From Phycisphaerales bacterium (lineage in GTDB: Bacteria; Planctomycetota; Phycisphaerae; Sedimentisphaerales; Anaerobacaceae): a stretch of DNA of 9,621 nt. The translations under genes and the position numbers were made by a program. The stretch spans positions 1 through 9,621 of the forward strand of contig DSDB01000634.1 in NCBI GenBank assembly GCA_011057845.1, written 5' to 3'. A model generated the notes under the pieces. It saw only the letters and a program-made list of their open reading frames with translations. It ran no database searches and was not told where the DNA came from. This document shows, piece by piece, positions 1 through 5,384 of the stretch (positions within the stretch are counted from its first letter, which is position 1; each line of letters begins with the position of its first letter).

Positions 1-545
1 AGGGGAAAGACGTCGGAGTCGGTGCGGTTCTTCTCGATCATCTCGGTCAATCGGCGGGCAAAGTCGGGGCTTGCCTTCGCCAGGTTGTTCTTCTCGCCCA
101 TGTCTTCGGCGAGGTTGTAGAGTTCGACATCGAGCCAGGGTTTGTTGCGCAGGGCCTTCCAGTCGCCGACGCGGATGGCCTGTTGGCCGTTGAGCTCCCA
201 GTAGAGGTATTCGTGCTGCTTCTGGTTATCGCGACCGAGCAGGGCAGGGAGCATACTGACGCCGTCGATGTCCTGGGGGATCTGGCGGCCGGTGAGTTCA
301 CAGCAGGTCGGCAGAAAGTCCCAGAAGGCCGAGACGTGGTCGCTCGTGCTGCCCGGCTTGATGCGGCCGGGCCAGCGGGCGATGAACGGAACGCGGATAC
401 GGCCTTCATAGACGCTGCCCTTGAGGCCGCGGAAGGGGCCGGCACTGTTGAAGAAGGTCGGGTCTGAGTCGCCGGCGAATGTCGGGCCGTTGTCGCTGGT
501 GAAGATGACGAGCGTGTTGTCTTCGAGGTTGAGTTCCTTGAGCAG

Positions 546-609
546 GGGGAATTGGGTTTGTTTTGCAGAATCGGGGCGTTCTGTGAAAATGGGCAAAGTT
601 GGGGGGCTG
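546..609 (-). repeat. Dispersed intergenic repeat, 'FCKTNPI / AKQTQF' type
   Basis: On the minus strand this stretch reads, in its three frames, RFCKTNPIP, DSAKQTQFP and LQNKPN. I recall such phrases recurring as spurious short ORFs in planctomycete intergenic DNA, which is the mark of a dispersed non-coding repeat. It abuts the point where sulfatase homology ends. The family assignment is from memory and the outer boundary is approximate. Confidence 0.45.
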
Positions 610-634
610 GGTTGGCACGGTTGGCATGGTTGGC
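610..634. repeat. 9-bp tandem repeat, GGTTGGCAY x 2.8
   Basis: Two full copies, GGTTGGCAC (610-618) and GGTTGGCAT (619-627), are followed by a 7-bp partial copy (628-634). It lies in the intergenic region upstream of the symporter promoter, next to the dispersed repeat. No function is evident. Confidence 0.8.
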
Positions 635-660
635 TCTCCCCGGTGTCTTGCTGCGATCCG

Positions 661-678
661 TGTGTCTGATGTGTCTGA
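661..678. repeat. 9-bp tandem repeat, TGTGTCTGA x 2
   Basis: Two perfect adjacent copies of TGTGTCTGA are followed by a G run (679-683). The unit differs in sequence from the tandem repeat at 610-634 but has the same 9-bp period. It could be repeat debris or an operator; nothing in the sequence decides this. Confidence 0.75.
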
Positions 679-744
679 GGGGGCATTATATCCGATTGGC
701 GAGCGATTGTCAAGGATGGGTGCCGGGGGCGGGGTTTTTTGGGC

Positions 745-774
745 TTGTCAGGGGGGGATAGGTTGGCCTATAGT
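745..774 (+). promoter_or_regulatory. Candidate sigma70-type promoter for the symporter/GH38/GxGYxYP cassette
   Basis: TTGTCA (745-750, 5 of 6 to TTGACA) and TATAGT (769-774, 5 of 6 to TATAAT) are separated by 18 bp. Transcription would start near 781 and leave a leader of about 70 nt before the GTG at 852. The spacer begins with seven consecutive G residues (751-757). It is the best-matching pair I found by eye between the sulfatase remnant and the symporter; planctomycete promoter consensus data are thin. Confidence 0.35.
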
Positions 775-839
775 GGCCGCGGTCGTTCTCGTCGGCTGGT
801 CGCGGCCCGGCTGGCGGGCGGATTGAAAGCCCATTGAGC

Positions 840-845
840 AAGGAG
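840..845 (+). promoter_or_regulatory. Shine-Dalgarno AAGGAG that decides the symporter start
   Basis: AAGGAG ends 6 nt before the in-frame GTG at 852, an ideal distance. It directly touches the ATG at 846 (no spacer) and lies downstream of the TTG at 834, so neither of those in-frame starts can use it. GTG 852 is therefore preferred. Confidence 0.6.
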
Positions 846-851
846 ATGGAC

Positions 852-2813
852 GTGGGTAATCTGAACAGTGCTGATTACGTCGTTATCGCCGTCTACTTCG
901 CGATCCTGGTCGGGCTCGGGCTGTACCTGAAGAAGCGGGCGTCGGCGTCTCTGGAGGACTATCTGCTGGGAGGACGGCGACTGCCGTGGTGGGCGCTGGG
1001 GGTTTCGGGGATGGCGTCGTTTCTGGATGTGACCGGAACGATGCTGATCGTGTCGTTTCTGTTCATGCTTGGGCCGCGGGGGCTGTTCATCGAGTTTCGC
1101 GGCGGGGCGGTGCTGGTGCTGACGGTGTACATGCTCTGGGCGGGCAAGTGGCACCGGCGAAGCGGCTGTATGACGGGGGCGGAGTGGATGGCGTTTCGGT
1201 TCGGGGAAGGGCCGGGCGGGCACGCGGCGCGGATTCTGCGTGCGGTGGCGGAGGTGATCTTCGTGGCGGGGATGCTGACGTACATGGTCAAGGGCGTGGG
1301 ACTGTTTCTGTCAACGTTTCTGCCGTTTTCGCCGCTGGTCTGTGCGTTGATCATGGTTGGCGTGGCGACGGTGTATACGATGGTCTCCGGGTTCTACGGG
1401 GTGGTGTTCACGGACATCTTCCAGTCCGGGATCATCCTGATCGCGGTGATCAGCATATCGGCGCTGGCGATTGTCAAGATGGGGGGACAGGACATCGGGG
1501 CGCTGGCGCATGAGGTTACCGGGGCTGAGCAGTGGCTCAGTTCGTCTCCGCACTGGAGGACGCCTATGCCCGCGGGGTATGAGGCTTACAGCCATCTGGC
1601 GATGTTCGCGTTGTTCTATTTGATGCGGAACATTCTCAACGGAATGGGTACGGGCGACGATCCGAAGTATTTCGGGGCGCGGAGCGACGCGGAGTGCGGC
1701 AAGCTGACGTTTCTGTGGACGTGGCTGATGATGATCCGCTGGCCGATGATGATGGGATTCGCGGTGTTGGGGCTGTTCCTGGTGCAGGGGATGTTTCCCG
1801 ACCAGGCGGTGCTGGGGCAGGCGGCGGAGTTGATTAAGCAGCACGTCGGGACCATCGACAAGAGCCGGTGGGCCGATACGGTGGCGGGGATCATGTATCA
1901 TGCGGAGCGTTACCCGCCACAACTTGTCGAGGGCTTGCAGAATCTGCTGGGGGCCGGCTGGGTGGATAAGCTGCGGCTACTCAGCTACGAGGGCGGTGTG
2001 GATCCGGAGAAGGTCCTGCCGGCGGTGATTTTGTACCACATTCCGATGGGATTGCGGGGGTTGCTGCTGGTGGCCCTGATCGCCGCTTCGATGTCTACGT
2101 TCGATTCAACGGTGAACAAGGGGACCGGCTTTTTTACTCGCGACATTTATCAGCGGTATCTGCGGCCGGGCGCGGGCAACCGCGAGTTGATCTATGCGAG
2201 TTGGGCGTTCGGGTTCGGCGTGGTGGCGCTGGGGTTCCTGCTGGCGTACAGCGTCAAGAATATCAATGACATCTGGGACTGGATCATCATGGGACTCGGC
2301 GGCGGGATGATCGTGCCGATCTTCCTGCGGTTCTACTGGTGGCGGTTCAATGGGGCGGGATTCGCCGTGGGAATGGGGGTGGGACTGGCCGGGTGTCTGG
2401 TTCAGCGGGCGCTGTGGCCGGGGCTGGACGCGCGATTGCAGTTTGGTTCGCTGATGGCTATCGGGCTGGCGGGGAGTCTGCTGGGGACGTATCTGAGCGA
2501 GCCAACGGAGCGGACGGTGCTTGAGCGATTCTATCGCAAGACGCGGCCGTTCGGTTTCTGGGGGCCGTTGCGGTCGATTCTGTCGGATGATGTTCGCCAG
2601 GCGATGGTGCGGGAGCATCGCCGCGACCTGTTGGCGCTGCCTTGCGCCCTGTGCTGGCAGTCGACGCTGTTTCTGCTGCCGATGCAGATGATCATCGGGA
2701 CGTGGAGGGCCTTCTCGATTACACTGGTTATCTTCCTGGCGTCGCTGGGGGGATTGTATCTGTTGTGGTATCGCCATCTGGGGTCGCTTGATTCTGGCGG
2801 CTCGAATGAATGA
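852..2813 (+). CDS. Sodium:solute symporter family (SSS, TC 2.A.21) inner-membrane transporter
   Basis: Predicted sodium-coupled importer of a sugar or other small solute in the inner membrane, 653 residues from the GTG at 852. Helix 1 begins near residue 8 (DYVVIAVYFAILVGLGLYL). The SSS signature SLEDYLLGGRRLPWW follows at 33-47, and about a dozen more hydrophobic segments run to the end. VSGFYGVVFTDIFQ (178-191) matches the family's helix-5 region. AASMSTFDSTVN (411-422) matches the helix that holds the Ser/Thr pair of the Na2 sodium site in the structurally known member vSGLT. Unusual is a hydrophilic stretch of roughly 75-80 residues (about 316-390) before that helix. The tail has FYRKTRPFGFWGP (560-571) and two late helices (about 592-640). 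It is the first gene of the cassette; its stop overlaps an ATG of the GH38 frame. The family is secure; substrate cannot be read from sequence, and the mannosidase next door suggests a mannose-containing compound. Confidence 0.9.
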   Translation: MGNLNSADYVVIAVYFAILVGLGLYLKKRASASLEDYLLGGRRLPWWALGVSGMASFLDVTGTMLIVSFLFMLGPRGLFIEFRGGAVLVLTVYMLWAGKWHRRSGCMTGAEWMAFRFGEGPGGHAARILRAVAEVIFVAGMLTYMVKGVGLFLSTFLPFSPLVCALIMVGVATVYTMVSGFYGVVFTDIFQSGIILIAVISISALAIVKMGGQDIGALAHEVTGAEQWLSSSPHWRTPMPAGYEAYSHLAMFALFYLMRNILNGMGTGDDPKYFGARSDAECGKLTFLWTWLMMIRWPMMMGFAVLGLFLVQGMFPDQAVLGQAAELIKQHVGTIDKSRWADTVAGIMYHAERYPPQLVEGLQNLLGAGWVDKLRLLSYEGGVDPEKVLPAVILYHIPMGLRGLLLVALIAASMSTFDSTVNKGTGFFTRDIYQRYLRPGAGNRELIYASWAFGFGVVALGFLLAYSVKNINDIWDWIIMGLGGGMIVPIFLRFYWWRFNGAGFAVGMGVGLAGCLVQRALWPGLDARLQFGSLMAIGLAGSLLGTYLSEPTERTVLERFYRKTRPFGFWGPLRSILSDDVRQAMVREHRRDLLALPCALCWQSTLFLLPMQMIIGTWRAFSITLVIFLASLGGLYLLWYRHLGSLDSGGSNE

Positions 2814-2823
2814 TACTGAGTCC

Positions 2824-2828
2824 TGGAG
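2824..2828 (+). promoter_or_regulatory. Shine-Dalgarno TGGAG for the GH38 gene
   Basis: TGGAG lies 5 nt before the ATG at 2834. The upstream in-frame ATG at 2810 overlaps the symporter stop in the arrangement ATGA but has no good ribosome-binding site, so 2834 is favoured. The 20-nt gap still allows translational coupling to the symporter. Confidence 0.5.
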
Positions 2829-2833
2829 CATAC

Positions 2834-5338
2834 ATGGCCAAGAGTCAACGCAACATCCATCTGCTTTGCAACGCCCACCTGGATCCGGTGTGGCTGTGGG
2901 AATGGGAAGAAGGGGCCGCCGAGGCGATTTCGACATTTCGCACGGCCGCGGAGATGGCGGAGAAGGACAAGGCCTTCGTCTTCAACCATAACGAGGCCAT
3001 CCTGTACAAATGGGTCCGGGAGTATGAGCCGGCCTTGTTCGAGCGAATCCAACGGCTGGTGAAGCTGGGCAAGTGGCACATTATGGGCGGGTGGTACTTG
3101 CAGCCGGACTGCAACATGCCGAGCGGGGAGTCTTTCATCCGGCAGATACTGTTGGGCAGGGCGTTTTTCAGAAAGCATTTCGGGGTCGAGCCGACGACGG
3201 CGATCAATTTTGACCCATTCGGCCATACGCGGGGGCTGGTGCAGATACTGGCCAAGTGCGGCTATGATGCGTATCTGTTCGGACGGCCGGACCAGAATGA
3301 CTGTCCGCTGCCGGCCGACGATTTCGTGTGGGTCGGCTACGATGGCTCGGAGGTGATGGCGACGCGATTCAAGGGGTGGTATAACTCGCCGCTGGGCCAT
3401 GCGGCCGAGAAGGTCGCCAAGTGGGCGGTGGACTATCCGGAGGCATCGCCGGGGCTGATTCTGTGGGGGGTTGGCAATCACGGCGGCGGACCGTCGCGCA
3501 AGGACCTGCGGGATATCAACGCCCTGATCGCCCGGACGAGAGAGCCGAATATCCTGCATTCGACGCCCGAGGCGTATTTCCACGAATTACAACGTCGCCG
3601 AACCGCTCTGCCGAGGCACCGCAAGGACCTCAATCCCTGGGCGGTGGGTTGCTACACGTCGGCGATTCGCATCAAGCAGAAGATGCGGCGGCTGGAGAAT
3701 GAGATCTATTCGCTGGAAAAGATGGCTTCGACGGCGGCGGTGCAGGGGCTGATGGACTACCCGGCCGGCGAAATCCACGAGGCCCTTTGCGACCTGATGA
3801 CGGGCCAATTCCATGATATTCTGCCGGGCTCTTCGATTCAGGCGGTGGAAGAGGCATCACTGAGGTTGCTCGATCACGGCCTGGAGATGGTCGCCAGGGC
3901 CAAGGCGCGGGCGTTCTTCTCGCTGGCCTCGGGCCAGAAGCGGCCCCGCGACGGACAGATTCCAATCCTGGTTTACAACCCGCATCCGTTCAAGGTCCTC
4001 GGGCTCGTCGAGTGCGAGTTCAACCTGCCGGATTTCCAGCCGCCGGAGGTTTTCTACGACGTGCAAGTGCGCGGCGGAAATACCGATCTGCCGACGCAGG
4101 TGGAGCAGGAGGCGTCGAATCTGGCGGTGGACTGGCGCAAGCGCGTGGTCTTCCATGCGGAGCTGGCGCCGGGCGTCATGAACCGCTTCGATTGCGTGCT
4201 GATGCAGAAGAAACGCAAGCCCTCGCCTCGGCTGAAGGCCAGACGCGGCCTTATCCGGTTTGCAACGAAGGACCTGAACGTCACGATCAATACGCGGACG
4301 GGGCTGATCGACCGCTGGCGGGCTCGCGGGGTCGATCTGGTGGCGGGCCGGGCATTCGAGCCGCTCGTGATGAAGGACAACGCCGACCCGTGGGGCATGA
4401 CGACGCGGAGCTATCGGAAGGTGGTGGGGCGGTTCAGGCTGATGCGTCGGCCGGATGCGGCGCGATTCCGCGGTCTGGATTGCGACACGATTGATCCGGT
4501 GCGCGTGATCGAGGATGGGGCGGCCAGGAGCGTGGTGGAGGCGGTGTTCGCCTGGGGGGATTCTTTTGTGTGTCAGCGGTATCATCTGCCCAAGCGGGGG
4601 ACGCAGATTCACGTTCAGACGCGGGTGATCTGGAATGAGAAGGACCGGATGCTGAAGCTGTCGATTCCGGTGCGGCCGGGCAGTTGCCGGTATGTGGGAC
4701 AGGTTGCGTGCGGGACGGGCGAGTTGCCATCCAACGGCGACGAGGCGGTGGCTCAGAAGTGGACGGCCGTGGTGGATGATTCGCGCAAGACGGCGCTGAC
4801 GTGTATCAACGACGGCATCTACGGGTCTGACTTCTCCGAGGACGGGCTTCGACTGACGCTGCTGCGGTCGCCGGCGTACTCGTGCCATCCGCATGACGGC
4901 CGGCTGATGACGCCGGCGCAGGACCGGTTCACGCCGCGGATCGACCAGGGCGAGCGGCTGTTCCACTTCTGGCTGGACGGCGGCAGGGCGGGCGAGCGGC
5001 TGCGGCATATCGACCGCGAGGCGCTGGCCAGGAACGAGCGGCCCGTGGCGCTGTCGTTCAATCCGCCGGCGCAGGGAGTCCTGCCCAGGCCGCTGGCGGT
5101 GCTCAGCGACGATGTCGTGCAGATCATGGCCATCAAGCAGGCCGAAAACGGCCGCGGACTGATTATTCGCCTGTTCGAGCCCACCGGACGCGGACGGACC
5201 ACGACCCTGACGCTGCCGGCCTTGAAGAAGAAGATCAGGGTGGAACTGGGCGGGTTTGAGATACGAACCCTGCGGATCGACCCGCGGACGGGCAAGCATG
5301 TTGACGCGGATCTGCTGGAGCGGATTTTGCGGAGGTGA
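2834..5338 (+). CDS. GH38 family alpha-mannosidase, predicted cytoplasmic
   Basis: Retaining, zinc-dependent alpha-mannosidase of glycoside hydrolase family 38, 834 residues, within the usual bacterial size. The protein opens with NIHLLCNAHLDPVWLWEW. His15 and Asp17 of the HLD motif are zinc ligands; INFDPFGH holds the nucleophile and zinc ligand Asp127; QFHDILPGSS holds the last zinc ligand His327. GVGNHGGGP (212-220) is the usual GxGDHGGGP-like motif with Asn in place of Asp. Residues about 1-260 form the catalytic barrel, about 265-345 the three-helix middle domain, and about 370-834 the beta-rich C-terminal domains. No signal peptide is visible, so it should act in the cytoplasm on imported material. 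It starts 20 nt after the symporter stop, and the next gene follows within 50 nt. Alternatives inside the family are mannosylglycerate or phosphosugar-type hydrolases; exact linkage is not readable. The start at 2810 would add 8 residues. Confidence 0.93.
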   Translation: MAKSQRNIHLLCNAHLDPVWLWEWEEGAAEAISTFRTAAEMAEKDKAFVFNHNEAILYKWVREYEPALFERIQRLVKLGKWHIMGGWYLQPDCNMPSGESFIRQILLGRAFFRKHFGVEPTTAINFDPFGHTRGLVQILAKCGYDAYLFGRPDQNDCPLPADDFVWVGYDGSEVMATRFKGWYNSPLGHAAEKVAKWAVDYPEASPGLILWGVGNHGGGPSRKDLRDINALIARTREPNILHSTPEAYFHELQRRRTALPRHRKDLNPWAVGCYTSAIRIKQKMRRLENEIYSLEKMASTAAVQGLMDYPAGEIHEALCDLMTGQFHDILPGSSIQAVEEASLRLLDHGLEMVARAKARAFFSLASGQKRPRDGQIPILVYNPHPFKVLGLVECEFNLPDFQPPEVFYDVQVRGGNTDLPTQVEQEASNLAVDWRKRVVFHAELAPGVMNRFDCVLMQKKRKPSPRLKARRGLIRFATKDLNVTINTRTGLIDRWRARGVDLVAGRAFEPLVMKDNADPWGMTTRSYRKVVGRFRLMRRPDAARFRGLDCDTIDPVRVIEDGAARSVVEAVFAWGDSFVCQRYHLPKRGTQIHVQTRVIWNEKDRMLKLSIPVRPGSCRYVGQVACGTGELPSNGDEAVAQKWTAVVDDSRKTALTCINDGIYGSDFSEDGLRLTLLRSPAYSCHPHDGRLMTPAQDRFTPRIDQGERLFHFWLDGGRAGERLRHIDREALARNERPVALSFNPPAQGVLPRPLAVLSDDVVQIMAIKQAENGRGLIIRLFEPTGRGRTTTLTLPALKKKIRVELGGFEIRTLRIDPRTGKHVDADLLERILRR

Positions 5339-5375
5339 GTATATGTTGTGTCACTGCACCATATGTGTTGGAGGA
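5331..5375 (+). promoter_or_regulatory. Two competing Shine-Dalgarno sites before the GxGYxYP gene
   Basis: GGAGGT (5331-5336) ends 6 nt before an in-frame ATG at 5343 and overlaps the GH38 stop. GGAGGA (5370-5375) ends 9 nt before the in-frame ATG at 5385. The second start gives a normal signal peptide. The first would prepend 14 residues containing four cysteines (MLCHCTICVGGICA). Both sites are strong, so dual initiation is possible. Confidence 0.55.
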
Positions 5376-5384
5376 ATCTGCGCC

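Larger units (their letters stand above)
1..686 (-). pseudogene. Type I sulfatase, C-terminal part only (5'-truncated, probable pseudogene; runs off the left edge)
   Basis: Reading the minus strand from about 545 down to 1 gives a clear formylglycine-type sulfatase C-terminal half. It opens with KELNLEDNTLVIFTSDNGP (the DNGP at 483-494 carries conserved metal ligands), followed by GLKGSVYEGRIRVPFIARWP with the sulfate-binding Lys at 420-422, FLPTCCELTG, DIDGVSMLPALLG, and the C-terminal AIRVGDWKAL and YNLAEDMGEKNNLA. These enzymes remove sulfate esters from glycans and are usually exported. What is missing is the N-terminal half: the start, the first metal-binding Asp residues and the C-x-P-S-R motif that becomes formylglycine. 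Upstream of about 545 the frame stays open to an ATG at 684-686, but that stretch is Pro/Gln/Thr-rich low-complexity sequence matching a dispersed repeat, not sulfatase. A protein made from this frame should be inactive. The stop lies beyond position 1. The sulfatase identity is secure; pseudogene versus assembly join is open. Confidence 0.83.

Noticed and set aside
721..740. G/C-rich stretch followed by six T residues, resembling a terminator
   Set aside because: No inverted repeat precedes the T run, and the upstream sulfatase remnant is on the opposite strand.
834..851. Upstream TTG (834) and ATG (846) starts for the symporter
   Set aside because: The only good Shine-Dalgarno (840-845) is correctly spaced for GTG 852. 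It touches ATG 846 and lies after TTG 834.
2106..2936. 276-codon minus-strand frame over the end of the symporter
   Set aside because: It is antisense to hydrophobic symporter coding sequence, with Pro/Gln/Arg-rich low complexity and no motif.
3857..5299. Long 480-codon open frame on the minus strand under GH38
   Set aside because: It is antisense to an unmistakable GH38 gene, is rich in Arg/Pro/His/Gln, and has no recognisable motif. It is a GC-content shadow.
5256..5342. Extended start of the GxGYxYP frame at 5256, inside GH38
   Set aside because: This would overlap the GH38 coding end by more than 80 nt and bury the signal peptide. Two better starts with ribosome-binding sites lie downstream.
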